DNA of 11,274 nucleotides, taken from contig CAYVOX010000115.1 in the NCBI GenBank assembly GCA_964453035.1, positions 1 to 11,274 on the forward strand, in the 5' to 3' direction. The position numbers and the translations under genes were made by a program. Under the pieces are notes generated by a model that saw only the letters and a list, made by a program, of their open reading frames with translations, searched no databases and was not told the DNA's origin. The first letter of the stretch is position 1. Each line of letters begins with the position of its first letter. Source of the stretch: CAYVOX01 sp964453035 (GTDB taxonomy: Bacteria; Chloroflexota; Anaerolineae; Anaerolineales; Anaerolineaceae). Shown in pieces: positions 1 through 6,629 of this stretch.

Positions 1-54
1 AAAGAAAGCTACATGGGCGGCGCCGTCTATTTCTGCCCCGCCTGCCAGAAGTGA
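1..54 (+). CDS. C-terminal end of a probable Fpg/Nei-family DNA glycosylase (partial)
   Basis: Only the last 17 codons and a TGA stop are inside the window; the gene begins upstream. The peptide ends in GGAVYFCPACQK. This resembles the second half of the C-terminal zinc finger of formamidopyrimidine-DNA glycosylase / endonuclease VIII proteins, where a Tyr-Phe/Tyr-Cys-Pro-x-Cys-Gln ending is usual. Those enzymes excise oxidised bases and nick DNA at the resulting abasic site. The other two zinc ligands, the catalytic N-terminal proline and the helix-two-turn-helix are outside the window, so the call rests on the tail alone. The stop lies 16 bases before the next start, which suggests co-transcription. 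Another zinc-ribbon protein cannot be excluded. Confidence 0.55.
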   Translation, partial: KESYMGGAVYFCPACQK

Positions 55-70
55 ATTTGCGAGGTTCCCC

Positions 71-442
71 ATGACCGACCTGAACATGCTTTTCAACCAG
101 GTGCGGGCGCTGATGGCGCGCTACCAGCCCCCGCTGGTGGCCCGCCACGATGAGCCCGCCTATTACGACCTGTGGTCTGTGAAAGACCTGGTCATCGAAG
201 GCCGCAGGCGCAAAGAGGTTTACTTTGCCGGTTTGATGATTCACAAAGGTTACGTTGGTTTTTACTTCATGCCGGTGTATGCCGAACCGGAGGTGAAAGC
301 CCTGTTTGCGCCGGAACTGCTCAAATTGCTCAAGGGCAAATCCTGTTTTCACCTCAAGACGCTGGATGAAACCCTGCTGGCGCAGGTAGAGGACGCCCTG
401 CGCCAGGGTTTTGCGCTTTACCGGCAGCGCGGCTGGGTGTGA
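71..442 (+). CDS. DUF1801-type (YdhG-like) small protein
   Basis: A 123-residue soluble protein with no signal peptide or membrane segment. The central part (about residues 50-70, YFAGLMIHKGYVGFYFMPVY) and the C-terminal part (KGKSCFHLKTLDE, then a helix ending YRQRGWV) match the pattern I know from DUF1801 domain proteins. These have an alpha/beta fold distantly related to frataxin-like proteins, and their biochemical role is not established. The start is supported by GAGG at 61-64, six bases before the ATG. The stop overlaps the start of the next gene (TGATG), indicating translational coupling with a YdeI-type protein. DUF1801 and YdeI-like domains are often found near or fused to each other, which fits. 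Family call is fairly sure; function unknown. Confidence 0.72.
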   Translation: MTDLNMLFNQVRALMARYQPPLVARHDEPAYYDLWSVKDLVIEGRRRKEVYFAGLMIHKGYVGFYFMPVYAEPEVKALFAPELLKLLKGKSCFHLKTLDETLLAQVEDALRQGFALYRQRGWV

Positions 443-1014
443 TGGAAATCAAACAGTCGCTTGTCCTCACGAACCCTCAGGAATGGCGCGCCTGGCTGGC
501 GCAGAATCATGCCAGCCAGCGCGAGGTGTGGCTGATATTCTATAAGCAGCACACCGGTCAGCCATCGATTACTTATGCAGACGCGCTGGATGAAGCCCTG
601 TGCTTCGGCTGGATTGACAGCATCATTCAAAAGGTGGATGGGGAACGCTACGCGCGCAAGTTCACCCCGCGTACCAACACTGCCAAATGGTCTGAGGTGA
701 ACCTGCGCCGGGTTGCAGTGCTTGTTAAGGAAGGGCGCATGACGCCCGCCGGGCTTGAGAAATTAAGAGAAGCACAACCCATCCCGCCTGAGGCGCCGCG
801 TGTTAAACCTGCACCGTTCGAAATTCCGCCCGAGGTGGAGCAAGCTCTGCGCAGCAACCCACAGGCCTGGCAGAACTTCAACAAACTTCCCCCCTCGCAC
901 CGCAAGCGCTACCTGGGCTGGGTGCTGAGCGCCAAACGGCCCGAAACCCTTCAGAAACGCCTGCAAGAAGTGATTGACGTACTGGAAAAGAGCCAGCCCC
1001 TTGGCATGAAGTAG
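442..1014 (+). CDS. YdeI/OmpD-associated (OmdA) family protein
   Basis: A 190-residue soluble protein. The N-terminal half carries the family block EWRAWLAQNHASQREVWLIFYK, then ALDEALCFGWIDSIIQKVDG and the Arg/Thr/Trp-rich stretch RKFTPRTNTAKWSEVNLRR. After a Pro-rich linker (about residues 112-132), the C-terminal helical block (PPSHRKRYLGWVLSAKRPET) is the usual ending of the family. Members have been linked to bacteriocin or antimicrobial-peptide tolerance and to porin-related phenotypes in enterobacteria, but the mechanism is unclear and transfer to this organism is only inference. I chose the ATG at 442, which overlaps the previous stop as TGATG. A GTG at 439 is in frame immediately before it and would add one residue. 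No clear Shine-Dalgarno is present, consistent with coupling to the upstream gene. Confidence 0.8.
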   Translation: MEIKQSLVLTNPQEWRAWLAQNHASQREVWLIFYKQHTGQPSITYADALDEALCFGWIDSIIQKVDGERYARKFTPRTNTAKWSEVNLRRVAVLVKEGRMTPAGLEKLREAQPIPPEAPRVKPAPFEIPPEVEQALRSNPQAWQNFNKLPPSHRKRYLGWVLSAKRPETLQKRLQEVIDVLEKSQPLGMK

Positions 1015-1023
1015 CTCACCTTT

Positions 1024-1037
1024 TCCAGCCGGCTGGA
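1024..1037. promoter_or_regulatory. Perfect 14-bp palindrome upstream of the MATE gene
   Basis: TCCAGCC-GGCTGGA is a perfect palindrome with no spacer. It starts nine bases after the YdeI-type stop and ends ten bases before the putative -10 box at 1048, so it sits where a -35 element would be. That position fits an operator for a repressor of the MATE gene. With no loop and no T-run after it, it would be a poor intrinsic terminator. The palindrome is seen directly; the operator role is inference. Confidence 0.4.
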
Positions 1038-1044
1038 GCGGGTG

Positions 1045-1053
1045 TGGTATCAT
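1045..1053 (+). promoter_or_regulatory. Putative extended -10 promoter of the MATE gene
   Basis: TGGTATCAT reads as an extended -10 element (TGn plus TATCAT, one mismatch in the second half from TATAAT). No good -35 is visible at 16-18 bp upstream. The ATG at 1063 is only nine bases past the -10 box, so transcription would start at or within a few bases of the start codon. There is no Shine-Dalgarno in that space, which fits a leaderless or near-leaderless mRNA. Confidence 0.5.
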
Positions 1054-1062
1054 TGAGCGGTT

Positions 1063-2415
1063 ATGTTCCGCGACCGTGAATACCTCTCCACCCTGTTTAA
1101 AATTGCCCTGCCCATCGCCGCGCAGAACTTCATCAGCTCATCGCTCAACGCGGTGGGCGTTTTGATGATCGGGCAGATGGGGGAGGTTTCGGTGGCGGCG
1201 GTCGGCCTGGCCAACCAGGTTTTCTTCCTGCTCAACCTGGCGCTGTTCGGCATCGTCAGCGGATCGGCCATCTTCACGGCGCAGTTCTGGGGCCAGGGTG
1301 AACAGGGCGGCATCCGCAAGGTGGTGTGGTTGTGCCTGGGCCTCACGCTGCTGGCGGGGTCGTTCTTTACCGTCGTCGCGCTGGGCTTTCCGGGCGCAGC
1401 GCTCAGCCTCTACACCGCTGACAGCGCCGTGATTGAGCTCGGCAGCCAGTACCTGCGTATCATCGGCTGGAGCTACCTGGTCACGGCGGTTTCCTTCACC
1501 TTTGCGGTGCAGTTGCGCTCCACCGGGCACGTGCTGCCACCCACCCTGGTGAGCGTGGTGGCGCTGGGACTGGGCACCGCGCTCAATTACGGCTTCATCT
1601 TTGGTGAGTTTGGCCTGCCGCGCATGGGCGTGCCGGGCGCGGCGCTGGGCACCACCCTGGCCCGCCTGCTGGAGTGCTCCGCCCTGCTGCTGGTCACCTA
1701 CCTGGGCAAGTATCCCACTGCTGCCCGCCTGGCAGACCTGCGCGCCATCGGCAGTGGCTTTTTGCGCCGCTACCTGGTAACCGTCTGGCCGGTGGCTGCC
1801 AACGAAATCATCTGGTCGCTGGGCATCACCATCTACAACATGGTGTATGCCCGCATCAGCACCGAGGCCATCGCTGCCGTCAACATCACCGGCACCATCG
1901 AGAGCATCGCCTTCGTCATCTTCATCGGCCTGGCCAACGCCAGCGCCATTATGATCGGCAACCGCATCGGCGCGGGCGAGGAAGGCAAGGCTTACCTGTA
2001 TGCGCGCCGAGCGCTGGTGATGGGCATCTCGCTGGCAGTGCTGGCGGGGCTAAGCATGATAACGCTGAGCGGCGCCATCCTGGCGCAGTATAAAATCTCT
2101 CCCGGCGCAGCCCAAGCCGCGCGCGGCGTGCTCACCGTGCTGGCCTGCGCCTTCTGGATGCGCGCCGCCAACATGATTATCATCGTCGGCATCCTGCGCT
2201 CCGGCGGCGACACGCGCTTTTCGCTGTTTTTAGATGCCGGCACCGTCTGGCTGGTGGGCATCCCCATGGCGCTGCTGGGTGCGTTTGTCTTCCACCTGCC
2301 GGTGTACTGGGTGGTCGCCATGGTAATGGCAGACGACGCCGCCAAGCTGGCCTTCGGGTTGTACCGCTTCTTCTCGCGCAAATGGATTAACAACCTGGCC
2401 AGAACCATGGCTTAG
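1063..2415 (+). CDS. MATE-family multidrug/organic cation efflux transporter
   Basis: A 450-residue polytopic inner-membrane protein of the usual MATE length, expected to have 12 membrane helices in two pseudo-symmetric halves and to export drugs or organic cations in exchange for Na+ or H+. Family marks include LPIAAQNFISSSLNAVGVLMIGQMG near residues 16-40 (first helix and the following turn), GQGE at about 77-80, MGVPGAALGTT in the loop between helices, ANASAIMIGNRIGAGE at about 291-306 (start of the second half, mirroring the first), and GILRSGGDT at about 376-384. The protein ends on a basic cytosolic tail. It has an own promoter candidate at 1045-1053, and the start lies too close to that promoter for a ribosome site. 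The substrate cannot be read from the sequence. A NorM/DinF-type subgroup assignment would need a tree. Confidence 0.9.
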   Translation: MFRDREYLSTLFKIALPIAAQNFISSSLNAVGVLMIGQMGEVSVAAVGLANQVFFLLNLALFGIVSGSAIFTAQFWGQGEQGGIRKVVWLCLGLTLLAGSFFTVVALGFPGAALSLYTADSAVIELGSQYLRIIGWSYLVTAVSFTFAVQLRSTGHVLPPTLVSVVALGLGTALNYGFIFGEFGLPRMGVPGAALGTTLARLLECSALLLVTYLGKYPTAARLADLRAIGSGFLRRYLVTVWPVAANEIIWSLGITIYNMVYARISTEAIAAVNITGTIESIAFVIFIGLANASAIMIGNRIGAGEEGKAYLYARRALVMGISLAVLAGLSMITLSGAILAQYKISPGAAQAARGVLTVLACAFWMRAANMIIIVGILRSGGDTRFSLFLDAGTVWLVGIPMALLGAFVFHLPVYWVVAMVMADDAAKLAFGLYRFFSRKWINNLARTMA

Positions 2416-2444
2416 CGCGGGCGGCGATTCTAAGAAAAATAAAT

Positions 2445-2460
2445 GATGATAAAAATCATC
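2445..2460. promoter_or_regulatory. Inverted repeat abutting the phnD -35 box (possible operator)
   Basis: GATGAT-AAAA-ATCATC is a perfect 6-bp inverted repeat with a 4-bp spacer. It ends one base before the putative -35 box at 2462 and begins 29 bases after the MATE stop. There is no T-run after it, so it is an unlikely terminator. A symmetric AT-rich site flush with a -35 box is a typical place for an activator or repressor. It does not resemble the known direct-repeat PHO box. The role is inferred. Confidence 0.4.
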
Positions 2461-2461
2461 C

Positions 2462-2490
2462 TTGTCTTTATGCCTTTTCTGGTATATGAT
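2462..2490 (+). promoter_or_regulatory. Sigma-70-type promoter of phnD
   Basis: TTGTCT (2462-2467) and TATGAT (2485-2490) are separated by exactly 17 bp, each with four or five matches to consensus. Transcription would start near 2497 and give a leader of about 50 bases. The leader contains a small GGGG-AGCAAT-CCCC hairpin candidate (about 2505-2518). The promoter lies inside a long in-frame extension of phnD, so it argues against the upstream ATG at 2443. Confidence 0.65.
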
Positions 2491-2533
2491 AAGGCTAACG
2501 TCCCGGGGAGCAATCCCCATTCTTTACTTTTCC

Positions 2534-2543
2534 AAGAGGAGAA
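2534..2543 (+). promoter_or_regulatory. Ribosome binding site of phnD
   Basis: AAGAGGAGAA carries AGGAG (2537-2541) six bases before the ATG at 2548. It is by far the best Shine-Dalgarno in the window and fixes the start: translation from 2548 gives a classic lipoprotein signal peptide, whereas the in-frame ATG at 2443 lies upstream of the promoter. Confidence 0.8.
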
Positions 2544-2547
2544 ATTC

Positions 2548-3702
2548 ATGAAGACCAAGTTGTTCACGTTTGTGTCTGTGGTTGTGCTTCTGTCGATGGT
2601 GCTGGCAGCCTGCACGACGCCCACCCCCGCCGCGACAGCCGTCCCGACCAAGGCCCCCACGGTTGCCCCCACAGTAGCGCCGACCGTTGCGCCCACCAAG
2701 GCCCCCACGGTTGCCCCCACCGTCGCGCCGACCGCCGTCCCCGCCACGGCTGTGCCCAATACAGCCACGCCCGCCCCCGAACCCAAGTGCGACAAGCTGC
2801 CCAATGCGGTCACCCCTGCGGCTGGCGCCCTCGGTTCCAAGGATAAGCCCATCACCATCACCTTCGTGCCCTCTGGCGATACCGGCAAAATCACCCGCGC
2901 CGGCACCTTCATCGCGGACTGCATGTCCAAGATGACCGGCCTGACCTTCAAAATCGAAATCGGCACCACCTTCGCCGCCTCGATTGAAGCGATGGGTGCT
3001 GAGAAAGCCCAGGTTGGCTTCCTGAACACCTTCTCTGTGCTGCTGGCCATGCAGAAGTACCAGGTTGTCCCGATCCTCTCCACCATGCGCAAGTACAACA
3101 CCAACGCTGTGGACCCGGATGCGGCTGACGCTGGCAAGATGACCGCCTACTACAAGGGCCAGTTCATCGCCAACAAAGCCTCTGGCATCAAGACCTTCGC
3201 CGATCTGAAGGGTAAAACCTTCTGCTTCGTTGACCCGAACTCCACCTCCGGCTACATCATCCCCAACATCATCCTCAAGGCCAACGGCATCGATTCCGCC
3301 AAGGACTTCAAGGCCGTGCAGAATGCTGGCTCGCACGATAACGTGGGTATCGCCGTTTACAAGGGCGACTGCGATGCGGGCGTTTCCTACGTGGACGTTC
3401 TGACCGACTCCACCGCCAACCTCAAGGCCAAGTACCCCGATATCCTCGACAAGGTTGCTCCCTTCGCTGTGACCGATAAAATCCCCAACGACGGCGTTCA
3501 GGTCATCAAGACCCTGGATGTCAAGTACAAGGAAGTTATCGCCGACGCGCTGGTTGCCATCGCGGCCGACCCGGGCGGCAATGTCAAGCTCAAGGACCTC
3601 TACACCATCAATGGTTTCCAGAAGATTGAAGCCAAGTTCTACGAGGACTTCGCGGCTGTTTTGAAGAAAGCCGGTGTGGATCCCGCCACGCTTGTGAAGT
3701 AA
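2548..3702 (+). CDS. phnD: Phosphonate/phosphite-type ABC transporter substrate-binding lipoprotein (PhnD family)
   Basis: A 384-residue secreted lipoprotein that captures the substrate and delivers it to the PhnC/PhnE complex. Residues 1-20 form a signal peptide (MKTKLFTFVSVVVLLSMVLAA) ending in the lipobox LAAC with C21 as the lipidated cysteine. Residues 22-79 are a low-complexity Pro/Thr/Val/Ala linker, long for the family. The binding domain (about 95-384) has the PhnD-family pattern: ITITFVPSGDTGKI at its start, GFLNTFSVLLA near 157-166, FVDPNSTSGYIIP at 226-238 (the Ser/Thr-Ser-Gly-Tyr anion-binding segment), and SHDN near 261. Four cysteines (80, 124, 225, 274) could form two disulfides; this is inference. 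It has a strong promoter and ribosome site, and a codon choice richer in AAG, TTC and GCT/GCC than its neighbours, so high expression is likely. The true ligand may be phosphonate, phosphite, hypophosphite or phosphate. Confidence 0.9.
   Translation: MKTKLFTFVSVVVLLSMVLAACTTPTPAATAVPTKAPTVAPTVAPTVAPTKAPTVAPTVAPTAVPATAVPNTATPAPEPKCDKLPNAVTPAAGALGSKDKPITITFVPSGDTGKITRAGTFIADCMSKMTGLTFKIEIGTTFAASIEAMGAEKAQVGFLNTFSVLLAMQKYQVVPILSTMRKYNTNAVDPDAADAGKMTAYYKGQFIANKASGIKTFADLKGKTFCFVDPNSTSGYIIPNIILKANGIDSAKDFKAVQNAGSHDNVGIAVYKGDCDAGVSYVDVLTDSTANLKAKYPDILDKVAPFAVTDKIPNDGVQVIKTLDVKYKEVIADALVAIAADPGGNVKLKDLYTINGFQKIEAKFYEDFAAVLKKAGVDPATLVK
2647..2742 (+). repeat. 48-bp tandem repeat encoding the Thr/Pro/Val/Ala linker of PhnD
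   Basis: Two 48-bp units (2647-2694 and 2695-2742) each encode 16 residues: TKAPTVAPTVAPTVAP and TKAPTVAPTVAPTAVP. The first 26 bases of each unit are identical. The unit is a multiple of three, so copy-number change by slippage would keep the frame and only alter the length of the tether between the lipid anchor and the binding domain. The repeat is seen directly; length variation is inference. Confidence 0.8.
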
Positions 3703-3710
3703 ATTTTTCT

Positions 3711-3747
3711 AAACCTCACAGGTTTTTTAAAACCTGTGAGGTTTTTT
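3711..3747 (+). terminator. Strong intrinsic terminator/attenuator between phnD and phnC
   Basis: A perfect 16-bp inverted repeat, AAACCTCACAGGTTTT (3711-3726) and its complement (3729-3744), with a nominal 2-base loop that would open to about six bases. A run of six T (3742-3747) ends it. It begins eight bases after the phnD stop. Placed inside the operon, it should end most transcripts after phnD and protect the phnD mRNA 3' end, so that less phnC-phnE message is made. The upstream A-rich arm makes it potentially active in both directions. Confidence 0.88.
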
Positions 3748-3756
3748 ATACCCCAG

Positions 3757-3802
3757 AAAACAGGCTGGTTTGCGGTCCGCAGGATTCAAACCAGCCTGTT
3801 TT
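3757..3802 (+). other. Second long hairpin just before phnC
   Basis: A perfect 16-bp inverted repeat, AAAACAGGCTGGTTTG (3757-3772) and its complement (3787-3802), around a 14-base loop that itself contains GCGG-T-CCGC. It lies nine bases after the T-run of the first terminator and ends 17 bases before the phnC ATG. Its descending arm ends in only TTTT followed by AGAAAA, so it would be a weak intrinsic terminator. Alternatives are an mRNA processing or stability element at the 5' end of a phnC-phnE message, or a protein-binding site. No Shine-Dalgarno is seen between it and the ATG. Confidence 0.7.
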
Positions 3803-3819
3803 AGAAAACCGGATCCCCC

Positions 3820-4578
3820 ATGCTAAAAATTGAAAACCTGACCAAAGTTTATCCCAACGGAACCCAGGCGCTCAAAAACGTCAGCTTTGAGGTTGAGGAT
3901 GGCGAGTTCCTGGCGGTGATTGGACTGAGCGGCTCGGGCAAATCTACCCTGCTGCGCTGCATCAACCGCTTGATCGAACCCACTGAGGGCAAAATTACCT
4001 GGAACGGCGTGGATATCACCGCGGCGCCCATTGGCGAGATGCGCAAAATTCGCCGGCAGATTGGCATGGTCTTCCAGCAGTTCAACCTGGTCAAACGCAG
4101 CTCGGTTCTGACTAACGTCATGTCTGGCCGCCTGGGCTACATGGATACCCTGCCTAGCCTGCTGGGTGTGTTTTCCAAAGAAGACCAGCAACTGGCTTTG
4201 GATAGCCTGGAGCAGGTGGGCCTGAGCGAAAAAGCCCACGTGCGCGCCGATTCGCTCTCCGGCGGGCAGCAGCAGCGGGTGGGTATTGCCCGCGCTCTGA
4301 TGCAGGAGCCCAAGCTCATCCTGGCGGATGAGCCGGTGGCCTCGCTCGATCCCGTCCTGGCGCACACCATCCTCAAGTACCTTGAGCAGCTCAACAAGGA
4401 ACGCGGCATCACCGTTTTGTGCTCGCTGCACTTCCTTGACCTGGTGCACCGCTACGCCACCCGCGCTATTGCGCTTAAGGATGGCGAATTGGTCTTCCAG
4501 GGGTTGCCAAAAGAAATTGATGACGAGCAGTTTAAAGCCATCTACGGGCAAGAAGCTGAACGCGTCACAATCGTATGA
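3820..4578 (+). CDS. phnC: Phosphonate-type ABC transporter ATP-binding protein PhnC
   Basis: A 252-residue cytosolic ATPase that powers the importer, of normal length for the family. All ABC motifs are present: Walker A GLSGSGKST (35-43), Q-loop FQQFNLV (glutamine at 86 or 87), signature LSGGQQQR (146-153), Walker B LILADEP (166-172, catalytic Glu 171), D-loop SLDP (175-178) and switch His 204 in SLHFLDL. The PhnC-specific insertion before the signature, SGRLGYMDTLPSLLGVFSKED (102-122), separates it from general amino-acid or metal ABC ATPases. The ATG at 3820 gives the standard N-terminus MLKIENLTKVYPNG. No Shine-Dalgarno is visible upstream; the sequence between the hairpin and the ATG is GAAAACCGGATCCCCC. 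The stop overlaps the permease start as ATGA, so the two are translationally coupled. Confidence 0.93.
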   Translation: MLKIENLTKVYPNGTQALKNVSFEVEDGEFLAVIGLSGSGKSTLLRCINRLIEPTEGKITWNGVDITAAPIGEMRKIRRQIGMVFQQFNLVKRSSVLTNVMSGRLGYMDTLPSLLGVFSKEDQQLALDSLEQVGLSEKAHVRADSLSGGQQQRVGIARALMQEPKLILADEPVASLDPVLAHTILKYLEQLNKERGITVLCSLHFLDLVHRYATRAIALKDGELVFQGLPKEIDDEQFKAIYGQEAERVTIV

Positions 4579-6599
4579 ACTACATCCCCTTCCTATCCCT
4601 GATTATTCCTGGCCTCGGCCAGTTTTTGCTCAAAGCGCGCTGGCGCGGCATCACCATCTTCGCCATTGCCCCGCTGCTGCTCTTCCTGGTCAAGTGGGCT
4701 TACGACCTGCCCATGAAAATCGGCCAGGTGGGCGGCGAGGGCGGCTTTAGCTGGTTGTGGCTGCCGGCGGTGCTCTTCTGGCTGTGGAACGCCTGGGACG
4801 CATACCTCATTGCGCAAAAACGGCGCACGCCCACCCTGCTGGGCGTGCTGTTTGCCGCCGTGGTGCTCTATGTGATTGCCTGGAGCGTCACGGACGTTAA
4901 ACTGGAGCGGCTGGTAACGCGCTTCAGCGATGCCCAACTGGTGATGCGCGACCTGGTCAACCCTGACCTGGTCACCCAGACGGTCAACAACGAGCCGCAG
5001 ATTTGCTCGTGGAACTGCCTGTTCGAGTACGCCTCGGACGTGCTCTCGGGCCGCCAGCCCAAAGGCCCGCTTTCGGCCAGTATCAATGTTGAAGATATCA
5101 TGGGCAGAACCGAGAAACGCGAGGCCACCCAGATTATGGTGCTGCTGGGCATGGCGCAAAAAGACCAGGAAGTTGAGCAGTTCGTGGCTGGCAAGCTCTT
5201 TGAGACCATCGCCATCGGCCTGCTCGCCACCCTCTTCTCCACCATCATCGCCATCCCACTCAGCTTTTTTGCCGCGCACAACATCATGTCGCGCGTGCCG
5301 GGCGGGCAGGTGATTTACTACGTCATGCGTACGTTCTTCAACATCGTCCGCGCGGTGGATACGGTGGTGTGGGGTCTGCTAGTCATTGTGTGGGTGGGGC
5401 TGGGCTCCTTCGCCGGTGTGATTGCGCTCACCATTCACTCCATCGCAGCCCTGGGCAAGCTGTATTCAGAGGAAATCGAACACATTGACCCGGGCCCGGT
5501 GGAAGCCGTGACTGCCTCGGGCGGCAACTTCTGGCAGGTTATCCGCTACGCGGTCATCCCGCAAATCACCCCGCCTTTCCTGGCCTACACCCTGCTGCGC
5601 TGGGATATCAATATGCGCTCGGCCACCGTGATTGGCTTCGTGGCGGGCGGCGGCATCGGCTTCTTTGTGGTGGAAACCATCCGCATGGGCGGTTACCAGC
5701 AGTATGCCGCGGCGCTGTGGTTTGTGGCGGTGGTCATCATCCTGGTGGATTACCTCAGCGCGCGCTGGCGCGAGAACATCCTCAAAGACCAGCCCGCCGA
5801 TTACGGCAAAGCGCAAAAGCCGTTCCTCAAATCACCGCGCAAGATTATCTACACCATCCTGGGCATCGCCCTGTTTTTCTACTGCTGGGATATCACCAAA
5901 ATCAACCTGGCCGACCTGTTTGCCCCGGCGCCCACCTTCATGCGCCTGCTGGGTGACTTTTTAGCCTTCGACTTTTCGGAGCCGGTGCTTTACACGGTCA
6001 CCAAGGACCTGCTCACCACCATCTTTCAGGCTCTGCTGGCCACCACCTTCGGCGGCATCCTGGCGGTTCCGTTCAGCTTTTTGGCCGCCAAGAACCTCAC
6101 CGGGCGCAGCCGCCTGAGCAAATGGATTTATTACCTCACCCGCTCGGCTTTTAACATCCTGCGCTCCATCGAAGCCCTGCTCTACGTGGCCATCTTCGTT
6201 TTCTGGGTGGGCATCGGCCCCTTCGCCGGCACCCTGGCCCTGGCGGTGACCACCTTCGCGCTGCTGGGTAAGCTGTTCTCAGAGGCCATTGAGAATATTG
6301 ACCCCGGCCCCATCGAAGCCGTCAACGCCAGCGGCGCCAACCGCTTGCAGATGATTAATTACGCCATCCTGCCGCAGATTGTGCCGCCTTTCGTCTCCTA
6401 CCTCATCTACCAGTGGGATATCAACATCCGCATGGCGACCATCATCGGGTTTGCAGGCGGCGGCGGCATCGGCCTCACGCTTTCCATGTTCTTCGGCATG
6501 CTGCAGTATCACAAGGCCGGCACGGTGGTGCTTTTCATCGTGGCAGTGGTGGCGGTGATGGATTTTGCCAGCGCCAAGCTGCGCGAGAAGCTGGTTTAA
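4575..6599 (+). CDS. phnE: Fused double PhnE-type ABC permease with an N-terminal membrane module
   Basis: A 674-residue inner-membrane protein. Ordinary PhnE is about 260-290 residues and acts as a dimer; here two PhnE domains are joined in one chain. Domain 1 spans about 207-400 and domain 2 about 478-673. They align end to end, each with a permease coupling loop: GKLYSEEIEHIDPGPVEAV (294-312) and GKLFSEAIENIDPGPIEAV (565-583), followed by VIPQ or ILPQ, RWDIN or QWDIN, and a Gly-rich GGGIG. Residues 1-105 form an extra hydrophobic module with PGLGQFLLKARWRG near the start, resembling the PGxGQ...RG pattern of TM2/DUF5683-like small membrane domains (inference). Residues 106-205 are mostly polar with CSWNC (144-148) and probably face outside. 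The start overlaps the phnC stop by four bases. Residues 401-475 hold one more hydrophobic helix that links the domains. Confidence 0.9.
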   Translation: MNYIPFLSLIIPGLGQFLLKARWRGITIFAIAPLLLFLVKWAYDLPMKIGQVGGEGGFSWLWLPAVLFWLWNAWDAYLIAQKRRTPTLLGVLFAAVVLYVIAWSVTDVKLERLVTRFSDAQLVMRDLVNPDLVTQTVNNEPQICSWNCLFEYASDVLSGRQPKGPLSASINVEDIMGRTEKREATQIMVLLGMAQKDQEVEQFVAGKLFETIAIGLLATLFSTIIAIPLSFFAAHNIMSRVPGGQVIYYVMRTFFNIVRAVDTVVWGLLVIVWVGLGSFAGVIALTIHSIAALGKLYSEEIEHIDPGPVEAVTASGGNFWQVIRYAVIPQITPPFLAYTLLRWDINMRSATVIGFVAGGGIGFFVVETIRMGGYQQYAAALWFVAVVIILVDYLSARWRENILKDQPADYGKAQKPFLKSPRKIIYTILGIALFFYCWDITKINLADLFAPAPTFMRLLGDFLAFDFSEPVLYTVTKDLLTTIFQALLATTFGGILAVPFSFLAAKNLTGRSRLSKWIYYLTRSAFNILRSIEALLYVAIFVFWVGIGPFAGTLALAVTTFALLGKLFSEAIENIDPGPIEAVNASGANRLQMINYAILPQIVPPFVSYLIYQWDINIRMATIIGFAGGGGIGLTLSMFFGMLQYHKAGTVVLFIVAVVAVMDFASAKLREKLV

Positions 6600-6629
6600 A
6601 CAGAATCTTTGCCCCAAGGCAGTTAAAAT

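Noticed and set aside
2443..2547. In-frame N-terminal extension of PhnD starting at ATG 2443
   Set aside because: It contains the -35 and -10 boxes and would bury the lipoprotein signal peptide. The strong ribosome site at 2534-2543 points to 2548.
2524..3336. Long minus-strand open frame (270 codons) across phnD, rich in Gly and Arg, and a second one at 2430-3137
   Set aside because: They are antisense to a well-recognised gene, show repetitive low-complexity composition produced by the GC-rich PTVA repeat, have no ribosome site and match no family.
4593..5279. Minus-strand open frame (228 codons) inside the permease gene
   Set aside because: Shadow of the permease frame; no start signal and a His/Gln/Gly-rich composition.
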